A stretch of DNA of 64,000 nucleotides from CAYPNF01 sp964411985 (GTDB lineage Bacteria; Verrucomicrobiota; Verrucomicrobiia; Limisphaerales; J093), in NCBI GenBank assembly GCA_964411985.1, contig CAYPNF010000026.1, positions 53,926 through 117,925 of the forward strand, given 5' to 3'. The notes beneath the pieces are model-generated. The model searched no databases. It saw nothing but the letters and a program-made list of their open reading frames with translations, and was not told the origin of the DNA. The translations under genes were made by a program, and so were the position numbers. Of the stretch, positions 16,807 through 25,735 are shown in pieces; within the stretch, counting starts at the first letter, position 1; each line of letters starts with the position of its first letter.

Positions 16807-19800
16807 TCAACGCAAGGCTCGCAACTCACCGCTCGGATTAACGCTGATCTCCTTGGCTGCGGGCGGGATCTTGCTCACCGTCTCTCTTCCACCAGGCCAA
16901 CGCACCCTGATCTCTTCTGGGTTTTCAGGAACTCCCAGCACGGCGATTGGGCTGTCCTGCGACCAATAACCCGATCCACAATGGATCTCCCGCTGAGGGC
17001 CCATTCGCCCCGAAAATGCCAGCCTCATCTGAGCGCCTATGGCAGAGGGATTGCCGGCAGGCCCCTCCAGCCGGACCCGGAGGCCTTCCCGTGCGCCCAA
17101 GTTGTGAAAGAGTCTGGTTTTGGCGGAGTTCTGGGTGACCACCAAATCGACCCGACCATCGCGATCATAGTCACACACGGCTGCCCCGCGCTGCTCTCCG
17201 TACACCCGTACGCCGCTCTGCCGGGCAGGCAACTCAGTCAAGCCCCCCTTTCCGTCTCCTCGCAACCACAAACCCCGCCCGGCGTCGTAGCGCCCGGTCT
17301 CTGCTTCTGTCATGAAGAGATTCTGGCTCAGGAACACATCCTCATGGCCATCTCCATCGACATCACAAACGCAGACCCCAAAGCAGGGCGAGAGTTGGGC
17401 CAACAGTGGAAGCGGATGCGCCTCGAACCTCGAGGTTCGGTTTAGAAAGAGCATGGTCTCGAGGCAAACCACCTCTGCCACACTGGCCTGCTCATACTTG
17501 TTTCCCAGGATTCCCTCGACGCCCGCCGATCCGAACTCTCTGTAGGTGGTATAGCGCGCCTGGACAAAGGGCAACGCCGCGGTCACACGACCAAAGTGAA
17601 GGGATGGAACATACTCACCTAGCATCGGCTCATAGTAAGCCGGAAGAAGATCCGTGCCACCCGCCCCGGTAAAGTCTCCATAGTAAAGACGTAGAGGCCG
17701 GATTCGTTGCGGTTCCCATTTGGTGTTCCGTCCCCAGTTGGAGAGGATCAAGTCCATCTTCCCATCGCCGTCCAAGTCTCCGGCAGCCACCCCGGTCCAC
17801 CACCCCGTGAGCTGGCTCAAGCCCAGCGATTCGGTCGCCTCCTCGAATGTTTTGCCGGCACGGTTCAGGAAGACCCTGGGCGATCCCCATTCGCACGCCA
17901 GCACCAGATCCGGGAAGCCGTCCGCGTTCAGATCGCTGAAAACAGCTCCACTCACCAGCCCTACTTTGCCGAGCAAGGTTCGCACCTGCGGATCTTCCTC
18001 CAGCTTGCCTGCCTCGTTGCGAAAGATCCTGGATCGGGCTGCGATTGGATATCTGCCAGGGATGACCCGGCCTCCGACGAATAGGTCCAGATCCCCATCG
18101 CCGTCGACATCGGCGATCGCTAGGGGACCGGTGGATGACTCAGTTCCAGGGATCAGGCTTTCCACCCTCGGGTTCGGCAAATCCAGCATTTCGACCGATG
18201 ACCCGGCGTTCAATCCCTCCTCATAGTTCGCCGTTCCAACAAGGAGCACGGTTTGTCCCGGCAGCCGAGTCCAGGGGATGAGCGTGGTTTGATCCCTCGC
18301 GGCGGGCTGGGTAAGAAGGGCATGGTTGGTCGAGCGAAACCCACCAGCATGGTCGTTGAGGTACACGCCCATCCTCCCCCCCGCACCGCTGCCGATGGCC
18401 AGGTCATCCCATCCATCCTGATTCAGATCGAGCCAGGAAACGCCCGGACCGAGGTGGCTGAGACGATAGGGCAGCAAAGGTTGCCGGGCAAAGTCATCGA
18501 CCCCAGCCTCCTGGTGTTGGTGGTGAAGCAAGTGGGTCGCGTCCTCGAAGAGTGGTTGCGGGGAAAGGACCTCGGGGGCCGGGCCCAGTTTGGAGGCAGT
18601 CGCCTCCTCGATCTCGTAGACACGATCCGGCTGGATTCCCTCGATCTCGGTCCGTGTTCCATCGGGCCACCGCACTGCCAGCTTGAAGGGACCCTTTGTG
18701 GAGCCAGCCGCGAAAACCCGCTGATAGTCATCGCTGGAGAGATAGCGCCCTCCGGCCATCATTTCCTGGTCTTGGCGCGGGGCTGCGCCGCCCCAGAGCG
18801 TGAGCCGTGCCCCTACCGCACGGGTATTGGGTGCCTTGCCGCGAAGCCTCACCGCCACCCGGGGCGCTGTGGTTTCATTCCTGTAAAGGCCCGATTCGCC
18901 GTTCATGGTGTTGACCACCACATCAAGGTCGCCATCGTTGTCCAGGTCGGCCAGCGCGATGCCCTGAGTGACACCAGGGGTGGCGAACCCCCAGGTCCTG
19001 CCCACTTCCTCAAACGTCAGATCGCCCCGGTTGCGGAAAAGGAGCTTTGCCTGTTCGAGCTTTGGAAAGCGGCGGCGCATCTGCAAGGCCTCCGCATCGG
19101 TCAGTTTCTTCTGTTTGCGGGCTGACTCCAGCGCGTTGGCGATGTCGATGTCTTGCACGTCCCGCTCAAAACCGGTTACCACCAGCACATCTTCGTAGCC
19201 ATCGAGATCTACATCCAGAAGTACGGGAGCCCAGGACCAGTCGGAGGCGTGCAAGCCTGCGAAGTAGGCCATCTCGGCATACTCGCCGTCGCCCAGGTTG
19301 AGGTAGAGGGTGTTGCGGGGCACACGTGGACGGTTTTCGATCCAGCCCGGGGGCCAATAGACCATTTTATGATCGCTCACCTGCACCTGCCGCAGTCGAT
19401 GCTCCCGGCTTAGCATGTCGGTGATGAAGAGGTCGTCGAATCCGTCGCGGTTCAGATCCCCAACGTCCACTCCCATGGAAAACCAACTCGTCTTCCGGAT
19501 GGCAAGCCTGGGGATTGCCTGGAAGCGACCATCCCCCAAATTAACCCAGAACCTGTCGGTCGAGCCCAGGTCATTGCAGACGATGAGATCCGGGGCGCCG
19601 TCCTGGTTGAGGTCTCGGAAGATGGCAGAGAGCCCCCAATCGTGCGGGGCTTCTTCCAGTCTCTTTCCATCCTCATCCAGGAACACACCCTGAGTGAACG
19701 ACAGGGGGGAGAACCGCCCGCCCCCTTCGTTGCGGTATAGCACGTCCGCTTCCCCGTTCTCGAGGATGTTGCCGTTCTCGTCGATGCTAAAACGACCTGC

Positions 19801-20547
19801 CAAGTCCGGTTCGGTGACGGGTCGGTCGTTGACAGCGGTCACCACTCTTCTCCCATCCACCACCTTGATGCGTAGCTTCATGCCGAATGTGTCGCGCATG
19901 GTGGAGGTCCGGTAATTGGCCACGTAGAGGTCCAGGTCGCCGTCCTTGTCGATGTCTGCCAGGGCCATGGACATGCTACCTGCCAGAGCCGCGGTCCCTG
20001 AAGCGATGTGAGTACTGGTAAAATGCCCTTTGCCATCGTTCAGGAAGCCCAACGTTCCTTTGCCGATCGCGTTTACGAGCAAATCCAAATCGTCATCGCC
20101 ATCGAGATCCACCAAAACGGCCCCGGTGGCGTCCACTCCAGGGCAGCGAACCCCTGCTTCATCGGTCACCTCTTGAAACCTCCAGTCACCTAGGTTGCGG
20201 TAGAGCGCGTTGTCGGAGTCGAGGCCGCAGTAATAGAGATCGCAGAGCCCGTCTCCGTCCACGTCCCCAGCGGCAACCCCGGATCCATTCAGCAAAACAT
20301 GATTGGTAAGGGAACGCGATTCGCTCAGCCGGTTGGTGAAGAGAATCCCGGTGAGGTTTTGAGGAACCAACGTGAATCCGACACGGTTCTGGGCCTGCTG
20401 AGAAACAGGCAAGTGGCGAACGCCCTTTCCGGTGGATTGCCAAGCCAGTTCAGTTGCCCCCAGTTCCTCTATGGGCGAACTGAGCAAAAGTAGGAAGATC
20501 CCAGCCAGCACTCTGAGGTTGATGGAGTGGTCCGATCTTGTGGGCAT
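16807..20547 (-). CDS. FG-GAP/VCBS repeat protein with two ASPIC/UnbV domains (CRTAC1-like)
   Basis: This 1,246-residue exported protein has a signal peptide at about residues 1-30. Many FG-GAP/VCBS repeats follow, each with calcium-loop motifs such as GDVDGDGLCDLYY, DLDGDDDLDLLV, DIDKDGDLDLYV and DLDGDGKMDLIL. These form two propellers. Each is followed by an ASPIC/UnbV module: about residues 585-655, ending VRWPDGTRTEIEG, and about 1165-1235, ending VRWPGGRE. The family is common in Verrucomicrobia, Planctomycetes and marine Bacteroidetes and is thought to be surface or extracellular. The longer frame to 20655 would start inside a terminator hairpin, so ATG 20547 is preferred. Confidence 0.9.
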   Translation of the reverse strand: MPTRSDHSINLRVLAGIFLLLLSSPIEELGATELAWQSTGKGVRHLPVSQQAQNRVGFTLVPQNLTGILFTNRLSESRSLTNHVLLNGSGVAAGDVDGDGLCDLYYCGLDSDNALYRNLGDWRFQEVTDEAGVRCPGVDATGAVLVDLDGDDDLDLLVNAIGKGTLGFLNDGKGHFTSTHIASGTAALAGSMSMALADIDKDGDLDLYVANYRTSTMRDTFGMKLRIKVVDGRRVVTAVNDRPVTEPDLAGRFSIDENGNILENGEADVLYRNEGGGRFSPLSFTQGVFLDEDGKRLEEAPHDWGLSAIFRDLNQDGAPDLIVCNDLGSTDRFWVNLGDGRFQAIPRLAIRKTSWFSMGVDVGDLNRDGFDDLFITDMLSREHRLRQVQVSDHKMVYWPPGWIENRPRVPRNTLYLNLGDGEYAEMAYFAGLHASDWSWAPVLLDVDLDGYEDVLVVTGFERDVQDIDIANALESARKQKKLTDAEALQMRRRFPKLEQAKLLFRNRGDLTFEEVGRTWGFATPGVTQGIALADLDNDGDLDVVVNTMNGESGLYRNETTAPRVAVRLRGKAPNTRAVGARLTLWGGAAPRQDQEMMAGGRYLSSDDYQRVFAAGSTKGPFKLAVRWPDGTRTEIEGIQPDRVYEIEEATASKLGPAPEVLSPQPLFEDATHLLHHQHQEAGVDDFARQPLLPYRLSHLGPGVSWLDLNQDGWDDLAIGSGAGGRMGVYLNDHAGGFRSTNHALLTQPAARDQTTLIPWTRLPGQTVLLVGTANYEEGLNAGSSVEMLDLPNPRVESLIPGTESSTGPLAIADVDGDGDLDLFVGGRVIPGRYPIAARSRIFRNEAGKLEEDPQVRTLLGKVGLVSGAVFSDLNADGFPDLVLACEWGSPRVFLNRAGKTFEEATESLGLSQLTGWWTGVAAGDLDGDGKMDLILSNWGRNTKWEPQRIRPLRLYYGDFTGAGGTDLLPAYYEPMLGEYVPSLHFGRVTAALPFVQARYTTYREFGSAGVEGILGNKYEQASVAEVVCLETMLFLNRTSRFEAHPLPLLAQLSPCFGVCVCDVDGDGHEDVFLSQNLFMTEAETGRYDAGRGLWLRGDGKGGLTELPARQSGVRVYGEQRGAAVCDYDRDGRVDLVVTQNSAKTRLFHNLGAREGLRVRLEGPAGNPSAIGAQMRLAFSGRMGPQREIHCGSGYWSQDSPIAVLGVPENPEEIRVRWPGGRETVSKIPPAAKEISVNPSGELRALR

Positions 20548-20609
20548 AGCGCTCGCGACAAGCTTACAGGACAGAAGGGCGTAATCAACAAGGGAGAACC
20601 GCGCGCTTC

Positions 20610-20646
20610 CAAACGAAAAGGGAGACCAGAGGTACTCTGGTCTCCC
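20610..20646 (-). terminator. Rho-independent terminator of the PA14/Ig protein gene
   Basis: A perfect 12-bp stem (GGGAGACCAGAG at 20620-20631 with CTCTGGTCTCCC at 20635-20646) has a three-base loop. Read on the minus strand it is followed by CTTTTCGTTT. It lies 22 bases past the stop at 20668 and isolates the ASPIC protein gene from its upstream neighbour. Confidence 0.88.
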
Positions 20647-20667
20647 TGGGTCCATTAGAATTGGGGT

Positions 20668-23484
20668 CTAGTTCTTCAGACGATAGAACCGTGCGCCCAC
20701 TTCAGGAGTCACTTTGTAGGGGCTTGCGGGATTGCCGCTGACATCGGTCCAGGTCTTCAGATCACTGGATTCCTGCAGCACCCCTGCGCCAGTCCAAGTG
20801 ATGTTCACCTGTCCAGCAGAGAGGGTGGTGGTCTGGAACGTGCCCGCTTCTGCGGGAGCCGATCGGAAGGAACTTAGCAAGCTTCCCGGGATCGGTTGTA
20901 GGTTCGCTGCCGGGGTGGCGTCGCCCTCTTTGCGCCAGGCCACAGAGCAGTTGTCGCCGCCGCCACCTTCTTTGTAGATGGCGTACAGGAGGTACTTCTT
21001 ACCCGCCACCAGCGAGATGGGAGCGGAGGTTTGGGTCGGAGCCGGCTCTACCGTCGGATCCTGGAAAGGCTGGCAACAACCAGTTTCTGTGGCGATCGAC
21101 ACGGCGTTTGCCAACGTATCGTCGGTGCTGAGGAACAACTCGGAGGCGTCGTCGCTCTTGATGAAGAAGCGGTATTGCCCGCCTTCAGTCGGTGTCAGCC
21201 AGCCCGACATCCTGCCGGCGAAATTCTCGGCATAGTTGTCCAACGTGGGACTTGTTGTGAACGAGGTAACCAGGGTGCTGCGGGTGGCATGATCCGGGAA
21301 GTTTGAGTCATTATAGGCATCTGCCACGGCGGTGCCCGGGGTGCCCGGGAAGAACTCCCACAGCACGTAGCCTGCCGTGAGCGTCCCCGCCTTGAATACC
21401 GCTTTGGTGCTCGAGGTGGTTGCGTTGCCAGCCAGGTCTTTCACTCCGGTGACGGTCAGGGTGTACTCTTGACCGGGGGTGGGAACTGCCGTCTTGACCG
21501 ACACGGTCGTTTCATCCGCTGCCAGCACGGCTTGCACGGCCAGTCCATTGATGGTGTAGCGGGTGGCTTCGACGGCGGTATTGGTGTCCACCCGCTCGGA
21601 GAAGGTCACCTGGAGCAGGTGTGAGGAGGGCGTGGTCTGAGATACCGCGGACGCGACGGTGGGCGGTGTGGTATCGGATACGATGGTCAGTTTGACGGGC
21701 GTGGTTTCCACATTGCCCAAGGGATTGGTGACCTTGAGCTGGTAATTGCCTGAATCGGCCGCCTTGGCATCCAGGAGGGTGAGTATGGCTTTGTTTGCCC
21801 CCTCGAAGAGGTTGGCAGCAAAGGCTTGATTGGTCGGGTTGAGCGCCGTCCCGTCCTTGTACCATTGATACTTATTGGGGCTACCTGTGACGACGGCGGT
21901 CAGGGAGACCTTCGTGTTTTCGAGTGCCTCAGTGGGCACGGGAGCGGTCACGATCTGCGCTGCGGTATTCTCCACTTTGAACACACCGAAGCCGTAGCTT
22001 CCGCCAGCCCAAAGTACGATCGCCTTGCCCGAGGTGGCGGCTGCGGTGGTGTCAGGGTAAATGTATACGTCGCCGTCATAACCATAGTCATGACCGGTGC
22101 CGCCGTTCCCGTTGGGATCTACGATGGGTTCATCCGTCTCATATACCGGCACCTTATAGGCACTCGCACCCGAAGCGATCATGCCATCCAGGGTATGCAC
22201 TCCGATCCACGCCGGCTTGAAGACGGCTCCGGCAGCCCCGACGCTGCCGAACTGTTGGTTCCAGCTGGGGATCGCATACGTCACAATGTAATCCCGGCCT
22301 TCTTTCGTGTCGCTGGTCAGGACCCAGTTTCCGTCATAATACTCCACGCCATCTACCGCATGTTTGAGGGGGATGCCGTCCTTGCCCGCCGCTTCCCAAC
22401 GAAAAGCGGGAAGAGCGCCCGTTGCCGCATCCACCTGGCGGAAACGGTTGGTGAACTCGTTGGCGGATCCATCGGGCAGAGTCTCACTCGGATTCTTGAT
22501 GTAGCGGTTGGGGCGGGCTTCCCAGCCCGAGCCTGGGTAATGCGTCTCGATGACCCACCCGGATCCCGCTGCGGTGCTGTCGTTGACGTCATAGCGAACG
22601 GAGCTGGGTTGGCCACCCAAAGCGTAGGAACCTTTGGCTCCGCCGTTGTTACGTTCGTCCACGCGTGCGATGGGGCGCAGGGTCAAGCCGCCGTTATCGG
22701 AGACAAACTCCTGCGGCTGCATGCTGGATCGCCAGGTGCCTCCACCCGCCACGATGCGCAGCGTGGGTCCAAATCCTGTCACGCGGAAGGCTTTCCAGCG
22801 CCAGCTGGCGCTGCCGTCTCCGTTGCTCTCGCCGGGTTCCGTGCCCTGCTCTCCTGGCACGATCGTGGGGTTGGGTTCCCCTTCCACCGGTTCCACCCAT
22901 GCCTCGGTGGGGGTAGTGGACCAGGTTGCTCGCTTGTTGGGGAAGTTGGCGTCATCGACCAACCCTGCCGCTGCGTAGCGCAGAATCTTATACTTGTAGC
23001 CGGTGTAGATCACTCGTTCCCCGTGGGGGCCGTCCGTGATGCCCCACTTCCACCAGGCGTGGGTTGCTGCTTGGGTGGCGAGGGGCACCGGGAGCACCTC
23101 CGTCTTCAGAGCCAGACCCAGCGGCTTGCCGGTGGCGGCATCGATCCAGATGAGGCTGCGGTCCGGATACTTTGCGGCTTTGTCCTTTTGCTCTTGGGTC
23201 AGGGAGGGATCATCTTCATTGATTCCGTTCTCCCGGATGCCCAGCAGATAGAGCGAATCGTCATACTTCATGAAACCTGCATAACTATCGATCACATCCT
23301 TCCCGCTGAAACCGTAGGTGTTGTCTCCAGTTCCTCCCGCTTTGGCCAGGATCGGCAGTTTGTTCTCCGGCAGGATGTTCACCACCCCGTTGACATGTTG
23401 CAGCCACACGGGTGTAACTTCCTGTGCCACCATCGCTGCCGACACAAAAGCGCCAGCAACGAGAAACGACCATCGTGCTCTCAT
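20668..23484 (-). CDS. Exported modular protein with Ig, Ig-like (SbsA type) and PA14 domains
   Basis: This is a 938-residue protein from ATG 23484 (GTG 23517 would add 11 non-signal residues). The signal peptide is MRARWSFLVAGAFVSAAMVAQ. About residues 25-500 form a large domain I cannot name, with Trp- and Gly-rich strands and repeated mentions of an outer-ring-like fold (PQQ-like or beta-propeller-like). An Ig domain follows (about 505-595, KYQWYKDG ... DSGNYQLKVTNPLG). An SbsA-type Ig-like domain (about 600-685, VTFSERVD ... GVKDLAGN) and a PA14-like carbohydrate-binding domain (about 690-855) come next. The terminal module QESSDLKTW ... RFYRLKN is shared with other secreted proteins in this window. 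A strong terminator follows. Confidence 0.85.
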   Translation of the reverse strand: MRARWSFLVAGAFVSAAMVAQEVTPVWLQHVNGVVNILPENKLPILAKAGGTGDNTYGFSGKDVIDSYAGFMKYDDSLYLLGIRENGINEDDPSLTQEQKDKAAKYPDRSLIWIDAATGKPLGLALKTEVLPVPLATQAATHAWWKWGITDGPHGERVIYTGYKYKILRYAAAGLVDDANFPNKRATWSTTPTEAWVEPVEGEPNPTIVPGEQGTEPGESNGDGSASWRWKAFRVTGFGPTLRIVAGGGTWRSSMQPQEFVSDNGGLTLRPIARVDERNNGGAKGSYALGGQPSSVRYDVNDSTAAGSGWVIETHYPGSGWEARPNRYIKNPSETLPDGSANEFTNRFRQVDAATGALPAFRWEAAGKDGIPLKHAVDGVEYYDGNWVLTSDTKEGRDYIVTYAIPSWNQQFGSVGAAGAVFKPAWIGVHTLDGMIASGASAYKVPVYETDEPIVDPNGNGGTGHDYGYDGDVYIYPDTTAAATSGKAIVLWAGGSYGFGVFKVENTAAQIVTAPVPTEALENTKVSLTAVVTGSPNKYQWYKDGTALNPTNQAFAANLFEGANKAILTLLDAKAADSGNYQLKVTNPLGNVETTPVKLTIVSDTTPPTVASAVSQTTPSSHLLQVTFSERVDTNTAVEATRYTINGLAVQAVLAADETTVSVKTAVPTPGQEYTLTVTGVKDLAGNATTSSTKAVFKAGTLTAGYVLWEFFPGTPGTAVADAYNDSNFPDHATRSTLVTSFTTSPTLDNYAENFAGRMSGWLTPTEGGQYRFFIKSDDASELFLSTDDTLANAVSIATETGCCQPFQDPTVEPAPTQTSAPISLVAGKKYLLYAIYKEGGGGDNCSVAWRKEGDATPAANLQPIPGSLLSSFRSAPAEAGTFQTTTLSAGQVNITWTGAGVLQESSDLKTWTDVSGNPASPYKVTPEVGARFYRLKN

Positions 23485-23622
23485 AGATACTTTTTGGGGT
23501 ACTAGTCTCTCTTTCACGTTTAAGGAACTGACGGCAGCCCTGCGCCCCGCTCATTCGCCCCGGCCGACAATGCCTCGTGGTGTTGCGGTCTGCGCCCGAT
23601 CCACAACCAACATTTAGCCTAA

Positions 23623-24357
23623 CACAAAGTCGATCTAAGAGCAAGACGGCTCGATATTGCTTTTTGCCGGACTCTCTGCTTCTTCAACACTCGAGGTCAG
23701 ATCATCGCCTGCCTGAGTTTGCTGTTAGGTTACTGGGCGCTTATGACTTTCGTACCGGTCCCTGAATTTGGGGCGGGCGACTTTCAAGAGGGCCACAATC
23801 TGGCCAACTGGGTAGACAAAGAGTACCTGCCTCTGCGCAAATGGAACGGAGATCATGATCCGGAGGGGCTTCTCAGCAATCTGACGGCGATCGCCACCTG
23901 CCTGCTGGGGGTGCTGGCAGGCAAGTTTCTCCGGAATCCGCAAATTCTTTCCGAGAGGAAGGCGGCGAAGCTCATTGTCGCAGGCATCGTGCTCGTGGGC
24001 CTCGGCTGGCTTTGACACCTGCAGTTCCCGGTGATCAAGAGGATCTGGGCTTCCTCCTTTGTTCTCGTGGCGGGCGGATACAGCTACATCCTCCTGGCAC
24101 TGTTTTACCAGGTGATCGATGTGTGGAAGATCCAGAAATGGGCGCAACCTTTCGTCTGGATCGGGATGAACCCCATCACGATTTACCTGGCACACGCACC
24201 CATTCCCTTCGAGTCGATCGCCCATCGATTCGTCGGAGGCGATCTTATCAAGAACTTCGGGCGCTACGACGAGCTGATCACCTCCTGCATCGTGCTGGCC
24301 ATGGTCTTTGCCATCTGCCGGTTCCTCTATCGAAGGGGCATCTTCCTGCGGGTGTGA
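23623..24357 (+). pseudogene. Remnant of HGSNAT/DUF5009-type membrane acyltransferase
   Basis: The frame from 23623 reads membrane-protein sequence (FFNTRGQIIACLSLLLGYWA, then FVPVPEFGAGDFQEGHNLA, NWVDKEYLP, LLSNLTAIATCLLGVLAG) to a TGA at 24013-24015. The same frame then continues without another stop (HLQFPVIKRIWASSFVLVAG, WIGMNPITIYLAH) to 24355-24357. This is the C-terminal half of heparan-alpha-glucosaminide N-acetyltransferase-like (DUF5009/DUF1624) proteins. The TGA sits where homologues have Trp, as I recall (GLGWL-x-HLQFPV). The N-terminal half is missing and the first dozen codons look shifted. It is judged a decayed, non-functional gene. Confidence 0.8.
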
Positions 24358-24405
24358 TACTGGCGGACGACCACGCGACGGGGCTGTTTTGTTGGATGGC
24401 TTTAG

Positions 24406-24600
24406 CTAGGGCAACCGGACAGCGCGGTAGATCCGCTGCGGGTAGGTGGGGGAATTTGTGTCGAAATAGATCTGGGTGCTGTTGGTGAGCTGCACGGTCG
24501 CCAGTTCAGTCCACGTCCCTGAATCCGCGGAGGTTCTGTACTCCAGGCGGTACTTTGCCCCCACAGCACCTTGGATGTTGACGCCAACATAAGTGTTTTG
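24406..24600 (-). pseudogene. Orphan C-terminal module of a secreted protein
   Basis: On the minus strand a frame with stop TAG at 24406-24408 encodes about 64 residues (YVGVNIQGAVGAKYRLEYRT, then SADSGTWTELATVQLTNSTQ, then QRIYRAVRLP). This matches the C-terminal FYR-type module of the larger secreted proteins here. Upstream it is cut by TGA at 24601-24603 and there is no start codon, so only the 3' end of a gene remains. It converges on the acyltransferase remnant. Confidence 0.75.
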
Positions 24601-24684
24601 TCATCAGTGATGTATCATGGATAAAGATCGCGCTTCTCCTTTTCCATCGCCAGAATCACCGCTCTCTCTTATAAGGAACGTCCT

Positions 24685-25719
24685 ATGACGCAAGACAACA
24701 CGACCGCTGCGGCGGGTTGGCGGTTCTATCTTCCGTATTTTGTTGCGGACGTGATTTTGCTTTTGGCCGCTTGGCTGATCTACAACCAAGCCAGTCGTCC
24801 CATGACCGTTTATGAGGTTTCTGCCTTTGGGGTATGTGTTTCCCTCGGCGCTTTCTTGGGCACCTGGCCTTTTACCCTCCGCCAGAGAGTCGAATTGAAG
24901 CTTCTGGAGACCTCTGAGCTGGGGAACTGCGTCGACCAGATCGCCAAGGTGGAGGATGTGGCGGAGAGGATCGAGCGGGCTTCTGGCCAGTGGCAGTCCG
25001 TGCAGGAGGTTTCCCAGCGAACCATGCTGTCAGCCAAGGAAATCTCCGAGCGCATGGCCACGGAGAGCAAGGATTTCATCGCTTTCATGGAGAAAGCCAA
25101 TGATGCCGAACGGAATCACCTTCGGCTCGAAGTCGAGAAACTGCGTCGGGGGGAAGGGGATTGGTTGCAGGTGGTGGTGCGGTTGATGGACCACTCCTTT
25201 GCCCTCTATAACGCTGCGCTTCGGTCAGGACAGCCGTTGCTTGTGCAGCAAATTGGGCAGTTCCTCAACGCCTGCCGCGACTCTGTCCGCCGCGTCGGTC
25301 TGCAGTTGGTCTTTGTCGAACCGGGGACCCCTTACGATTCTGCGTCGCACCAGTTGGCCGATCCGAATGTGCCTGCTCCGGCCGGGGCGGTGGTGTCGGA
25401 GTTGGTGGCAACCGGATTGACGTTTCAGGGTAGGCTCATTCGACCTCCAGTGGTGCTGGCACGGGTGCCCACTCCCACTCTTCCGGACGGTGCCTTGCCC
25501 GCAACCTCCGCTACCTCGATTTCCTCCGGATTCGGCGCGGGCGCGAACCTGTCCGCGGACACTTCGACTGTCACGCTGACCACCTCTTCGGAAAGCGCGC
25601 CCGACTCGGGCCTGAGTGTAAGCGACATCAATAAACGCAAGTCACAGGATCAGTCGGATCCCGAGCCAGGTACTGAGTCGGAGGAGGAACCGCCCCCGCA
25701 GGGGAATCTTCCGCTGTAA
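24685..25719 (+). CDS. Membrane-anchored GrpE-like protein
   Basis: This 344-residue protein has two N-terminal TM helices (about 14-34 and 45-62). A long helical coiled-coil region (about 68-170) follows, then a small beta domain (about 205-260): LQLVFVEPGTPYDSASHQL ... GLTFQGRLIRPPVVLA. This layout and the motif sequence resemble GrpE, where a long helix precedes a beta domain with F-D-P-x-x-H and a G-x-x-L-R-P-A motif. The last 80 residues are Ser/Thr/Pro/acidic low complexity. A soluble GrpE should exist elsewhere, so this may be a membrane-tethered Hsp70 exchange factor or may only share the fold. ATG 24685 follows AAGGAACG. Confidence 0.72.
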   Translation: MTQDNTTAAAGWRFYLPYFVADVILLLAAWLIYNQASRPMTVYEVSAFGVCVSLGAFLGTWPFTLRQRVELKLLETSELGNCVDQIAKVEDVAERIERASGQWQSVQEVSQRTMLSAKEISERMATESKDFIAFMEKANDAERNHLRLEVEKLRRGEGDWLQVVVRLMDHSFALYNAALRSGQPLLVQQIGQFLNACRDSVRRVGLQLVFVEPGTPYDSASHQLADPNVPAPAGAVVSELVATGLTFQGRLIRPPVVLARVPTPTLPDGALPATSATSISSGFGAGANLSADTSTVTLTTSSESAPDSGLSVSDINKRKSQDQSDPEPGTESEEEPPPQGNLPL

Positions 25720-25735
25720 CGCGGTCTCTCTGGGC

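Noticed and set aside
20548..20655. N-terminal extension of the FG-GAP protein
   Set aside because: It runs through the terminator hairpin of the neighbouring gene.
21826..23505. 559-codon plus-strand open frame opposite the PA14/Ig protein gene
   Set aside because: It is antisense to a gene with signal peptide, domains and terminator; its composition (His/Arg/Gly rich) is that of a GC-codon-bias shadow.
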